Assembly (NCBI RefSeq): GCF_000308515.1
Contig: NZ_BAFV01000052.1
Location: 1-64,000 of the forward strand
Direction of reading: 5' to 3'
From: Nocardia carnea NBRC 14403
Lineage (GTDB): Bacteria > Actinomycetota > Actinomycetes > Mycobacteriales > Mycobacteriaceae
DNA length: 64,000 bases
The notes under the pieces were generated by a model. It had not been told where the DNA came from, did no database searches, and worked only from the letters and a program-made list of their open reading frames with translations. Below are positions 25,476 through 34,209 of this stretch, in pieces (positions within the stretch are counted from its first letter, which is position 1; each line of letters begins with the position of its first letter). Position numbers and translations under genes: made by a program.

Positions 25476-25869
25476 CTACCCCTGCTCCACTACCTGCTCG
25501 ATTCCGTCGAGCAGTCGCGCGAGACCGAACTCGAACATCGAGTCCACATCCATCGCCTCGTCGAGAGATTCGAGGAGCGCGGACTGGACCGGATGCTCTT
25601 TCCGTCCGAGTCGCTCGAGGATCGCCGGGATTTCCAGGGTCTTCCACCGGCTCGTCATACCGTTGCCATCGGCCTCCGAGGCGCTCGTCCGCAATGCGGA
25701 AAGTCCTTCGACAAGCCCGGTGACACTCTGAAATGAGCGGTAAGCCTGGATCGGCCCGAGGCCGGCATCGACCAGCGCGGCAAAGACACGTTCGACATCG
25801 GCGAGCAGCGCGGGCGCAGTCACCGGAGGAAATGTGGTCACTACCCGTAAGAACCAGGGGCACGAGCAA
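25476..25869 (-). pseudogene. TetR-family regulator remnant (no HTH, frameshifted)
   Basis: The frame ending at 25476 reads as a TetR C-terminal ligand domain: TAPALLADVERVFAALVDAG, then LGPIQAYRSFQSVTGLVEGL, and SMFEFGLARLLDGIEQVV at the end. The preceding residues that would fit (LVPLVLTG) are in a neighbouring frame, pointing to a frameshift near 25840. No helix-turn-helix is found upstream. The gene is thus both truncated and shifted, and it lies beside the intact PadR unit. Confidence 0.65.
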
Positions 25870-26147
25870 TCACAACGCGTGCTGTTTCCACTGGTGGAGT
25901 TCGGCCTGTGGGCCGGGATGCGTCCCCACCGACTCACCGCGACCGAGTCCATCACGCTCCCGGATTACGGGCGGCCGGGCGAAGCAACAGGGCATGCTTC
26001 GAAGCTCTGACGAGGAACCGACCCCGGATCCGAACGCCTGACCAGACCATCCGCGGCGCCGAGAGTCCGAGGTGGCACCGTACCGACGGCACGAACATCA
26101 CGGCCGCGCCTCGAACACCGAAAGCCCAGCTCCTCCATATTGGACAT

Positions 26148-26159
26148 CACATATATGTG
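26148..26159 (+). promoter_or_regulatory. palindrome upstream of padR
   Basis: CACATATATGTG is a perfect 12-bp palindrome 15 bp before the padR start, followed by TTAACAT. PadR proteins typically bind ATGT/ACAT-type palindromes near their own promoter, so it is a candidate autoregulatory operator. Confidence 0.55.
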
Positions 26160-26174
26160 CGTTAACATCTATGC

Positions 26175-26705
26175 ATGTCCTTGCGGCACGCGATTCTCGG
26201 CCTCCTTTCCATCAAGCCGATGAGCGGCTACGAGCTGAAGAAGGTGATCGACGCAAGCGTTGCGCATTTCTGGACATCGGATCAGTCGCAGGTGTATCGC
26301 ACCCTCGCCGATCTGGTGGACAGCGGACTGGCCTCCCGCCGCACGGTCGTGCAGGAGGAGCGTCCGAATATGCACGTCCACAGCATCACCGATCTCGGTT
26401 CGGCCGAGTTGGACTCCTGGCTCGCCTCACCGTTGCGCACCCCACCGACGCGGGATCCGTTCCTGGTGCGTTTGTTCTTCGCGGACAGGTTGCCGCCAGA
26501 CCGCATTCGTGACCTCCTGCAGACACGCCGGCAGGAACTGAACGAGTATCTGGCAACACTGCAGGCGATTTCGGTCCCCGACGAGCCGGCCGATATCGGG
26601 CAGGCACTCCGACTCACCACGCTCGATTACGGAATCACCGTGGCCGAGGCCGAAATCGCCTGGCTCGACGCCGCACAACAACGACTGGATCGGATCACCC
26701 CATGA
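26175..26705 (+). CDS. PadR-family regulator
   Basis: 176 residues. The N-terminal winged helix is characteristic: MSLRHAILGLLSIKPMSGYE, then LKKVIDASVAHFWTSDQSQVYRTL, with the wing around VQEERPNMHVHSIT. The C-terminal Vir-like helices (from about residue 90) mediate dimerisation. It overlaps the downstream beta-lactamase-like gene by 4 bp (ATGA), forming a two-gene operon that it likely controls through the palindrome at 26148-26159. The inducer is unknown. Confidence 0.92.
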   Translation: MSLRHAILGLLSIKPMSGYELKKVIDASVAHFWTSDQSQVYRTLADLVDSGLASRRTVVQEERPNMHVHSITDLGSAELDSWLASPLRTPPTRDPFLVRLFFADRLPPDRIRDLLQTRRQELNEYLATLQAISVPDEPADIGQALRLTTLDYGITVAEAEIAWLDAAQQRLDRITP

Positions 26706-27757
26706 GCACGACCCTGACCACCCGGCTCGATCGCCTCGCGGCACGCTACGCCACCAAACCGTCAGTCTCGGGTTTCAGCGCCGCCATCGAACAGCCCTCC
26801 ACCGGGTTCACCTGGAGCTACGGCAACACAGATCAGCCGTATTTCATCGCAAGCATCACCAAGCTCTACACCGCCGCGATGATCATGCAGCTTCGTGACG
26901 AGGGGGCACTCAGCCTCGACACCCCCGCAGCCGATATTCTCGGCGCCGACACGATGCGTGGACTCGTCGTGCACGACGGCCACGATTACGGCCCGGCGAT
27001 CACGGTGCGCGAACTGCTGACCCAAACTTCCGGTATCCCGGACTATTACGAGCAGAAACGACCCGACGGCACAACGATGGCCGACGAAATGCTCCGTGTC
27101 GATATCGCGCGAACCTTCGACGACTACCTCGAAACGGCCAGGAGCATGCCGAGCCGTTTCGCCCCGTCGACGCCGGGCCGGGCACAGTATTGCGATACCA
27201 ACTATCAACTCCTGGGGCGGATCATCGAGGTCGCCACCTCCGGCAGTTTCGACGACGCACTGCGCCGCCGTATCCTCGAACCACTCCATCTACAACACAC
27301 CTGGCTGTTCACCCCGCGCACCCTGGACCGCTACGACGAGGTCGCCACGATCCGGCACGGGCGCACCCGACTTCGTATTCCGAAGACGATCGCCTCGTTC
27401 CCACCCGACGGCGCGGTGGTCTCGACGGTCACCGACCAGGTGCGTTTCCTGCACGCCTTCATCGCCGGCGACCTGTTCCCCTCCGCATACCTCGCCGAAA
27501 TGACCGCACGGTGGCATTCGGTGTTCTCCCCTGTCATCCCCATCCACTACGGCATCGGGATGATGCGCTACCAGCAGCCCCGCTGGCAGAACCCTTTCGC
27601 ACCGAACCCACCCATGATCGGCCACGCCGGCGCCTTCGGCACCGTCCTCTACCACGTCCCCGACCGCGATCTCTATCTCGCCGCCACGGTCAACCAGATG
27701 CGTTCGGTCAGCCTCTCCCACGTCCTATTGCTACGACTGGTGTCCCGATTCTCCTGA
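26702..27757 (+). CDS. serine hydrolase, class C beta-lactamase family
   Basis: 351 residues of the beta-lactamase/D-Ala-D-Ala peptidase fold. The SxxK motif is Ser51-Ile-Thr-Lys54 (FIASITKLYTAAM). The second motif is YCDTNY near residue 163, where YxN usually stands. The third region reads IGHAGAFGTVL (HxG). No signal peptide is visible, so it is more likely a cytoplasmic esterase or peptidase than a secreted beta-lactamase. It is co-transcribed with padR. The substrate is unknown. Confidence 0.87.
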   Translation: MSTTLTTRLDRLAARYATKPSVSGFSAAIEQPSTGFTWSYGNTDQPYFIASITKLYTAAMIMQLRDEGALSLDTPAADILGADTMRGLVVHDGHDYGPAITVRELLTQTSGIPDYYEQKRPDGTTMADEMLRVDIARTFDDYLETARSMPSRFAPSTPGRAQYCDTNYQLLGRIIEVATSGSFDDALRRRILEPLHLQHTWLFTPRTLDRYDEVATIRHGRTRLRIPKTIASFPPDGAVVSTVTDQVRFLHAFIAGDLFPSAYLAEMTARWHSVFSPVIPIHYGIGMMRYQQPRWQNPFAPNPPMIGHAGAFGTVLYHVPDRDLYLAATVNQMRSVSLSHVLLLRLVSRFS

Positions 27758-27851
27758 CACCCGCAACACCCGATCAGGACCCCCTGCTGCCCCGCGGAGC
27801 CGGTCAGGTCGAAGACTCCCCGGCCGGGAACGGTTCGACAGTCCTGTCTGG

Positions 27852-28289
27852 TCACCCGGTGGCGGCGTCCGAAACAGCAGGCCGCCGCCATCGGAACAGT
27901 TCGCGCACATCGGCCGGCCAGTTCACCGCCGCGATACCCAGCATGATCACCAGGTGCAAGGGAGCCGAGACCTCTTGGTAAACGGGTCCATCATCGATGA
28001 CGTGTGTGGTCACCGCGCCGGTCAGCACCAGCACCAGCCCCGCGGCACCAAGGAATCTGGCCTGTCTCCGGGGGATGACCAGCAGGATCGCGCAGATCAG
28101 CTCGATCGCCCCGACGACGAAACGCATATTCGGGTCGAAACCCCAATCCGCGAACTTCTCGGAATATGCGGGCCCGAACATCGTCTCCCCGGACCAGAAT
28201 TTGGTAGCGAACCCTACGAAGAATTCAGCGGCCACGAACCAGTAGAAGCCGGTGCGCAACCAGTTCGACACAGTGCGGCGATCAGTCAT
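27852..28289 (-). CDS. DoxX-family membrane protein
   Basis: 145 residues with four hydrophobic segments (about 13-31, 52-69, 78-98, 108-124). FYWFVAAEFFVGFATKFWSG at the start and a glutamate in the second segment (GAIELICAILLVIP) match the DoxX/DUF417-like layout. The ATG at 28289 is preceded by GGAGG; the frame is open further upstream, but the sequence there is not membrane-protein-like. It is divergent from the ECF sigma factor gene 163 bp away, and such neighbours are often regulated by that sigma factor. Confidence 0.85.
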   Translation of the reverse strand: MTDRRTVSNWLRTGFYWFVAAEFFVGFATKFWSGETMFGPAYSEKFADWGFDPNMRFVVGAIELICAILLVIPRRQARFLGAAGLVLVLTGAVTTHVIDDGPVYQEVSAPLHLVIMLGIAAVNWPADVRELFRWRRPAVSDAATG

Positions 28290-28452
28290 TTCGCTCCTCC
28301 AGAAGCAGCTCGAACGGGACACGGGATCTTCCCGCTGCCTGTCTGACCGTCCGAATCCGGCGAATGTGACAGCTCGACCTGCCCGCCATGTCACATCAGC
28401 CGGGTCCGGGAGGTCATACCTATCGACAGACCTCGTGAGAAGGAGGTGGCGG

Positions 28453-29325
28453 ATGGACTACAGCGATCGGCTGGTCATGGAGTTCGAAGGAAACCGGGCA
28501 CACCTGCGCGCAGTGGCCTACCGGATGCTGGGCTCGGCCGCCGACGCCGAGGACGCGGTTCAAGAAACCTGGCTACGGCTGAACAGCCGAACCGACGTAT
28601 CCGATGTCGACAATCTGGCCGGATGGCTCACCACTGTGGTGTCGCGGGTGTCGCTGAATGTTTTGCAGCGCCGCAGGAGCCGCCGCGAGGACCTCTACGG
28701 ATCCGAAGCGGTCGACGACGGCGCGGAGCGCGCCGACACGATGTCGCCTGAGCAGGAAACGGTACTGGCCGATTCGGTCGGATCGGCACTGATGGTCGTT
28801 CTCGATACCTTGTCTCCGGCCGAACGGCTGGCTTTCGTGTTGCACGATATGTTCGCCGTGCCGTTCGATGAGATCGCCGCGATCCTGGGCCGCTCCGGCG
28901 CCGCGACCCGTCAGCTCGCCAGCCGCGCACGGCGCCGGGTCCAGGGAAACGATCAGCCCCCGAGTACCGACCTCACGGCACGCCGTGAAATCGTCGACGC
29001 CTTCCTTCGCGCCGCGCGTATGGGCCAGTTCGCCACCCTGCTCGAGCTACTCGATCCGGACGTGGTGCTGCGAGCCGACGCTACTGTCGTAGCAGCCGGG
29101 GCGGCGCCCGAAGTGGTCGGCTCCGATCCCGTGGCCCGGACCTTCGACGGCCGCGCCCGCGGTGCCCGGCCCGTCCTGATCGACCGGGAGCCGGGTGCGG
29201 TCTGGCGGGTCGGCGGCCGGCCACGATTCGTCTTCACCTTCACCGTCCGGCAGGGAAAGATCGCCGGTATAGCGATGATCGGGGATCCGGAGCGGATCGA
29301 GGCCATGGACCTGCGCGACCGATGA
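28453..29325 (+). CDS. ECF sigma factor with C-terminal SnoaL-like domain (SigJ/ECF41 type)
   Basis: 290 residues. Sigma region 2 is HLRAVAYRMLGSAADAEDAV then QETWLRLN, and region 4 is DTLSPAERLAFVLHDMF with PFDEIAAILGRSGAATRQLASRARRR. From residue 175 a SnoaL/NTF2-like domain follows (REIVDAFLRAARMGQFATLL, then DPDVVLRADATVV), ending in FTFTVRQGKIAGIAMIGDPE. In this group the extension controls activity in place of an anti-sigma factor. AAGGAGG precedes the ATG at 28453. The divergent DoxX gene is a plausible target. Confidence 0.92.
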   Translation: MDYSDRLVMEFEGNRAHLRAVAYRMLGSAADAEDAVQETWLRLNSRTDVSDVDNLAGWLTTVVSRVSLNVLQRRRSRREDLYGSEAVDDGAERADTMSPEQETVLADSVGSALMVVLDTLSPAERLAFVLHDMFAVPFDEIAAILGRSGAATRQLASRARRRVQGNDQPPSTDLTARREIVDAFLRAARMGQFATLLELLDPDVVLRADATVVAAGAAPEVVGSDPVARTFDGRARGARPVLIDREPGAVWRVGGRPRFVFTFTVRQGKIAGIAMIGDPERIEAMDLRDR

Positions 29326-29540
29326 GCCCGCCCGAAACCACCGCCGGTGACTCGGCACGCGGTCTGTCGAAGCGATTCGGGTGTGGACGCACCGGTTCGC
29401 CAGACACTCGCCCCGGCACTACCCTGGCACCGGCTCCTACGACCGGCCGGTTCGGACGCAGGCGACGCGCTCCCGGCCCCTTCCCGGCGACCAACGGTCA
29501 CAGGTCCGACCCTGCACGAACGTCGAGCGGAGACGCATTT

Positions 29541-29813
29541 ATGAAGAAAGCCTGCGTGATCGCAGCAATGTCCTTGGCAGTCATGGGATTCTCGGGGGCC
29601 ACCGCCGCCGCCCTCCCCTCCGGCAGCGCCGATCTCCCCGGGCTCCCGGGCGCTACCCAGCCCGGCCCGCCTGCCCCGCCGGACGGCAAGAAGGTCGGCG
29701 ACCCGTGCACGGCAGGTGGCGGCGTGGCGGGGCATTACGAGTGGGTGCACCTGGACGAGGAGTCCGCCGCGCACTACGGCACCGAATGGATGTTCGTCTG
29801 CCAGGCGAACTGA
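29541..29813 (+). CDS. small secreted hypothetical protein
   Basis: 90 residues, not recognised. A signal peptide (MKKACVIAAMSLAVMGFSGA, cleavage after TAAA near residue 24) is followed by a Gly/Pro-rich linker and a compact domain with two cysteines (DPCTAGG and FVCQAN), likely a disulfide. The spacing KVGDPCTAGG...W...WMFVCQ is seen in many small exported nocardial proteins of unknown role. A strong bidirectional terminator follows. Confidence 0.78.
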   Translation: MKKACVIAAMSLAVMGFSGATAAALPSGSADLPGLPGATQPGPPAPPDGKKVGDPCTAGGGVAGHYEWVHLDEESAAHYGTEWMFVCQAN

Positions 29814-29823
29814 TTTCGTGACC

Positions 29824-29853
29824 GCGGCGGTGCGGCATCATCCGCACCGCCGC
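29824..29853. terminator. bidirectional terminator
   Basis: A perfect 12-bp stem (29824-29835 with 29842-29853, GCGGCGGTGCGG arm) has a CATCAT loop. It lies between the convergent secreted-protein gene and the OsmC gene. Confidence 0.85.
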
Positions 29854-29872
29854 CCAGCGACGACAGCCTTGA

Positions 29873-30385
29873 TCAGGCTGTTTCCAGCGTGGTCTCGACC
29901 GGCGTCGCACCGGTGGTGAGGTCCAGCACCGGGCAGTGGGCATCGACAGCCGCCTGTAGTTCCGCATACCGTTCCGAGGTCTCGGGCCCGGTGATCTTCA
30001 CCCGGACCCGCACCGCCTGAAACCCGGCCCGAACCCGCTCGTCGAGACCGAAGAACCCGCGGATATCCAGATCCCCTTCGGCTTCGATCGATAGATCCTC
30101 GACCACGATCCCCAGCCGCTGCGCCCAGAACCGGTAGGTGACGATCTGGCAGGAGATCAACGCACCGAGATACACCTCCACCGGGTTCGGCGCGGTGCCC
30201 TCACCACCGAGCGCCGGCGGTTCGTCCACCCGCAGCCCATGAGCACCCGCAGTGATAGCGCTACCCACCGTGCCCTGCGGAATCCCCGATGCGCGGAAGA
30301 CCACCGCGGCATTCGCCGGATCCTGTGCGACCGCGTCGGCGGTGGAGGCGGTGATGTCGTTGAGCGAGGAAGTCCCGGCTGTCAT
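29873..30385 (-). CDS. OsmC-family peroxiredoxin-like protein
   Basis: 170 residues. OsmC/Ohr proteins reduce organic peroxides with two cysteines. Here Cys79 sits in GALISCQIVTYRFWAQ and Cys151 in VDAHCPVLDLT, the expected positions. The N-terminal beta domain contains EPPALGGEGTAPNPVEVYLG, the usual run into the core helix. No LysR or MarR-type partner is adjacent. Role as thiol peroxidase is from family knowledge; the subgroup is closer to YhfA/OsmC than to Ohr. Confidence 0.9.
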   Translation of the reverse strand: MTAGTSSLNDITASTADAVAQDPANAAVVFRASGIPQGTVGSAITAGAHGLRVDEPPALGGEGTAPNPVEVYLGALISCQIVTYRFWAQRLGIVVEDLSIEAEGDLDIRGFFGLDERVRAGFQAVRVRVKITGPETSERYAELQAAVDAHCPVLDLTTGATPVETTLETA

Positions 30386-31210
30386 GGTCGTGACGTTAAG
30401 TTCCGGTGGTCACCGAAACCATAATTGTGCTCGTGGTGATGCGAATCGGCACTGTCGGTAGCATCCGGACTCCGATCTCAATCCCGCAAGAGCAGGTAGT
30501 GAAGTCGAAGCGCAGTCGGGCGACCGAGCGCCAGCGTGTGGTCGACTCCACGGGGCCATCATGCTCGCGGCCCGGCAGTCGACCGGAGCAGGTACCCGCT
30601 ATTCATCGATGATGTCCTCCTACCGGAGCTATTTTCTTCGCGAAGGTTGTGAAACATTACGAGCTGCGAGAGCGATGAAAGTTCCATGGAATACAGTCGC
30701 TGCGGTCGACGCCCAAACGGCGCACGCCGAGTGAAACAACCCGGTAACGTCGCACGCTGCCGGCGATACAATTCGGGAACAAAACCCCGTCCGACCATCG
30801 GATAGCAAGTTTACCGGAAAACAATCCGGCCAACAGCTTTCCAAAACTGACGGGCCGTGCATAACATTCAGCAGCGGGCTTCAATGAAAACGGAACAATC
30901 CCGCAGCACCAGATTCTTTCTCTCTTCCACTCCCAGGAGTCCCCCGTTGCCCATGCTGGATACCCCCTTGCCTTCTCACCGCCGCAACACCCGAATCGAT
31001 CGGGCGAATGTATCGGCCCGAATGTATGAACCCGTCAGAACTTGCACACATAGCCGTGCCCACCAACTGGCAGATACCTCATACGACAGCCCCAGGCCGA
31101 TGTTGAAAAACCTGCGTGTGTAAGAGGTTTCAATTCCGTCGTTGCAATCGCAATCTGCCCCGACCAACTCACCGGCGTCAACCGATCGAACCAGCCGATA
31201 CGAGGAAATC
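30386..31210. other. long, lower-GC non-coding stretch
   Basis: Over 800 bp without a convincing gene. The part from about 30620 to 31150 is richer in A and T than the flanking genes. Short open frames here have no ribosome sites and no biased third positions. It precedes the DUF4352-type gene and lies near the left edge of the defence island, so it may be a decayed acquired segment. Confidence 0.5.
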
Positions 31211-31864
31211 ATGACCAACCCGCCCTATCCACCACCGCCTCAGTATCCCTACGGATCCCCGTATCCACCGCCACAGCCACCGAAAAAGAAGGCCAAATGG
31301 CCCCTGCTGTTCTTGGTGGGCGCGCTCGCGTTCTGCGGTCTGGCGGGCTGCATCGCTCTCGTCAATGGATTCGATAATGCCGTCGAAGAATCAACCAGCA
31401 GCAGTGTTGCGCCTGGACAACCCACTGAAGCAGCAGTCGAGGGTGGTGGTCAGCCGGAAGCCGACCAGGCACCGGCAGGCGAAGCGGTCCGGGATGGCAA
31501 GTTCGAGTTCGTTGTCACCAAGGTCGACCAAGGACTGACGGTGGCAGGCACCAACCCATACATGCAGACGGAAGCCCAAGGCCAATACGTGCTCGTATAT
31601 ACGACGGTCACCAACACAGGCGACCAGCCTCAGTCCTACTTCGGCGAGAACCAGAAACTCATCGATGTTCAGGGTCGCGAGTTCACCAATGACACCATGG
31701 CCGAGATGAATGTCAATGATTCCGGTGTCATGATGGCCGACATCAACCCCGGCAATTCTCTGGATGTGGTGATCGCATTCGATATCCCCGCGGATGCTCA
31801 GCCCGCGGCGATCGAGTTCCATGATTCGATGTTCTCCGGCGGCGCGAAGGTTGCGTTGCAATAG
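31211..31864 (+). CDS. membrane-anchored DUF4352-type protein
   Basis: 217 residues. A Pro/Tyr-rich cytoplasmic tail (NPPYPPPPQYPYGSPYPPP) is followed by KKKAKW and one transmembrane segment (PLLFLVGALAFCGLAGCIALV). A low-complexity linker leads to an extracytoplasmic beta-sandwich (from about residue 95) with QYVLVYTTVTNTGDQPQSYF and a terminal FDIPADAQPAAIEFHD, the DUF4352 immunoglobulin-like pattern. Function unknown. GAGGAAATC precedes the ATG at 31211. It ends 5 bp from the stop of the convergent restriction gene. Confidence 0.82.
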   Translation: MTNPPYPPPPQYPYGSPYPPPQPPKKKAKWPLLFLVGALAFCGLAGCIALVNGFDNAVEESTSSSVAPGQPTEAAVEGGGQPEADQAPAGEAVRDGKFEFVVTKVDQGLTVAGTNPYMQTEAQGQYVLVYTTVTNTGDQPQSYFGENQKLIDVQGREFTNDTMAEMNVNDSGVMMADINPGNSLDVVIAFDIPADAQPAAIEFHDSMFSGGAKVALQ

Positions 31865-31869
31865 CCTGC

Positions 31870-33168
31870 TCAGGACCGCTGCGTCTGATTACTTGCCGAC
31901 GGCGACCTGCCCCCGTCGAAGATGCTTTTATCAACTGTTAACGGGCTACCGAGGTCGAGGGTCGAATCGATATGCTTGCCCTTCGGAAACCCCTCGTCCA
32001 ACCACTTCCGGAGGCGATCAGGGTCGCTGTATCCCTTCTGCCGTAAAGAGTCAACCACGTCGCGTCCACAAATCATGGCTATCGGGTGTCCGTCTTCACG
32101 AACTTCCTCATATACCTGTTTCGCGAAGTAGGACAACGTCACGAAAACACCGAACTGCCGGTGCCGGATCCGGGAAATCAGTCGGCTCATCTCTTTGACG
32201 CCGATGCTGTTGTTTTCCCGGTAGCACTTCGCTTCGAGTCCGAATTCAACAGCGACCCGGTCGGCGCCGGGACCGAGCAAGTAGGCGCCGACTGCGTCGC
32301 GTCCGCCATCGCGAGATGGAGGTGTCACCGTGCACTTCCCGGTGGCCGGTGCCATCATGCGCCAGATCGCCACTGCACACTCTTCGAAGTCTGTCTCTCT
32401 GCCTTCGAAATGTGCGCGGATCATCCTCAGCATCTCCCAACCCGCAGGGTCGTCCGGAAGCTGCTCCTCCTTGGTCCGGATAGTCAATGTCGACGGTGCA
32501 ACCAACGGGCGATATACGCGCCCCTCGACCCATTCCCTCCACGGCTCAGGACACCCCGGGCCGATGGTGGGTTCCCCGGCCAGGACCGAGGTCAACCAAT
32601 TGCGTTGCACTATCCCCACGTCGAGGACGGTGAAGAACGCGCGATAGTTCTGGAACCGGGATCCCTTCGTGTGGCGCCATATAGCGGACAGGTCCTCGTC
32701 CGATGTCATCGTTTCGGTACCAGGGGCGAGTAGTCCTCGAAACCGGACAGATCGACCCGGCGCGGCCTTCTCGAAACAGAGAAACGGCGGCACCACTGCC
32801 CGCTCCTCGGGCAGGCCGTGGGTCGCTTCGAAGACATCCCGCAAGAGCAGATTGCCAGACCGCTTGGTGTGGTGCAGTTCGGAGCCGGGCTCGCGGTTGT
32901 CTCCGTAGTAGGTGAATATTCCGGTCTCTGGATCGAGGTGGTCCGGCCAGTCCGGCTCTGCCCCGGTGGTATACAGGGCCACCAGTCGCACAGCCTTCTT
33001 CCGCACCGAACCATTGGGCCGGAATCCGCCCTGATTCCCAACCGGAAGCAACCGAGCCAGAGCATCGTCCCCCGCCGTCCCTTCGGTGCCGCCGAGGTAC
33101 AGACGGTCGATATGCAAATCGGCCTCCCGGAGTGCATCGAAGGCAACCGCGGCCTCGGAACCGATCAT
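31870..33168 (-). CDS. modification-dependent restriction endonuclease, AspBHI-like
   Basis: 432 residues. AspBHI-type enzymes recognise 5-methylcytosine-containing sites through an N-terminal SRA-like domain and cut with a C-terminal Mrr-like domain. The N-terminal half fits the AspBHI_N family (GIFTYYGDNREPGSELHHT, GNLLLRDVF, VPPFLCFEKA). The C-terminal half has a PD-(D/E)xK nuclease: DGGRDAVGAY with Asp291, then Glu312-Ala-Lys314 in LEAKCY. It is expected to destroy modified foreign DNA. It points leftwards, away from the methyltransferase operon. Domain reading is firm; specificity unknown. Confidence 0.85.
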   Translation of the reverse strand: MIGSEAAVAFDALREADLHIDRLYLGGTEGTAGDDALARLLPVGNQGGFRPNGSVRKKAVRLVALYTTGAEPDWPDHLDPETGIFTYYGDNREPGSELHHTKRSGNLLLRDVFEATHGLPEERAVVPPFLCFEKAAPGRSVRFRGLLAPGTETMTSDEDLSAIWRHTKGSRFQNYRAFFTVLDVGIVQRNWLTSVLAGEPTIGPGCPEPWREWVEGRVYRPLVAPSTLTIRTKEEQLPDDPAGWEMLRMIRAHFEGRETDFEECAVAIWRMMAPATGKCTVTPPSRDGGRDAVGAYLLGPGADRVAVEFGLEAKCYRENNSIGVKEMSRLISRIRHRQFGVFVTLSYFAKQVYEEVREDGHPIAMICGRDVVDSLRQKGYSDPDRLRKWLDEGFPKGKHIDSTLDLGSPLTVDKSIFDGGRSPSASNQTQRS

Positions 33169-34209
33169 GGCTGCTTATCGTAGAGGCCCCTACGCTGGGA
33201 TACCAGAATCCGAAGTCCATCAGGATCCCTATCGAGCACATGGCGCTGGCGTCTATCCGGATGATGACGTCACGACACTACTGGTTACGGGTCAGTGCGT
33301 GTGTCCGGTGAGGCCGTCCGCCGATGGCACAGCCAACCGCTCGGCCCGGGGCCATGGCGGCGTGTCGGGGATTTGCCGCCAGGTGACGTGGAGCGCGGGG
33401 AACCCAGGCGGGGGGCATCTTCGATGCTAAACAACACTTCGTCGCAGAGGGAGCACCGAGCGACGGTGGTCACGGGCTTGCCGAACAGTGGGTGGCCGTG
33501 TCCGACCTCGATGCGCAGCTGTCGTTCCAGCGCGGCCCGCATCTCTGGGCCCGAGAGTAAAATCCCGGGTTCCGGAAGCGCCCTCGGCATCCCATCGAAG
33601 AGATAGTCGGTGGTGGGATCGGTGCCAGCATCATCCAAGGGCCTATCAGATCCGACACCGCGCGGTGGGAGCCGACGGCATGAGGAACATCGTCGAAGTT
33701 CGCGAACCAGACGACGGGCGCGGGGTGCAATGCCCCTCGGGCAGAGACTGCCGCAGAGCATGTTCGCCCAATTCCTCGCCGCAGGATGGATACAAATCCA
33801 TACGCATTAGCATGACGGATCGGATGATGTACCCGTGGTCCACGCTTGAGCGGCATCGACGAACCGGAAGCGTCGTCTGAGCCGGGATACCGATCTGCTG
33901 CGAGAACCGCATCGGATGCAAAGGGAATGTCTGCGAGGCGTTCCATACGCCGATGATGCGCTGTGCCGTGCTACCGGAACAAACCCAATGCCGACAGGAG
34001 TCCACCGAATCTGGCAGACTCCAGTGGTGGGCACCAGCGCTGAAACCAGCTTGCGACAGCTACTTTTCGATCATATCGAGGAAATCGTTTGTGATACGGG
34101 GTCGTCACCCGGGAGCAGCGTCCGAACTTACTGTCGCCGATGAGGCACCTCGACTCATCGGCCTTAACCACGGAATCCACAGGAGCCACGGCACAGAAGT
34201 GACCCACGC
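33169..34209. other. degenerate stretch inside the defence island
   Basis: About 1 kb between the divergent restriction and HNH genes without an intact frame. It contains the frameshifted minus-strand remnant at 33285-33950 and must hold promoters for both flanking genes. Confidence 0.5.
33285..33950 (-). pseudogene. frameshifted gene with a zinc-ribbon-like C-terminus
   Basis: Coding-like segments appear in successive minus-strand frames. One reads APVVWFANFDDVPHAVGSHR (about 33680-33740). The next, in another frame, reads DDAGTDPTTDYLFDGMPR, then ALPEPGILLSGPEMRAALER and FGKPVTTVARCSLCDEVLFS, with a CxxC pair. An upstream piece with CGEELGEHALRQSLPEG is in a third frame. The pieces join naturally only if two frameshifts are assumed, the clearest near 33660. 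I do not recognise the family. Confidence 0.45.

Noticed and set aside
30857..31123. Small plus-strand frame in the low-GC stretch
   Set aside because: No ribosome site, no signal or domain, and composition unlike local genes.
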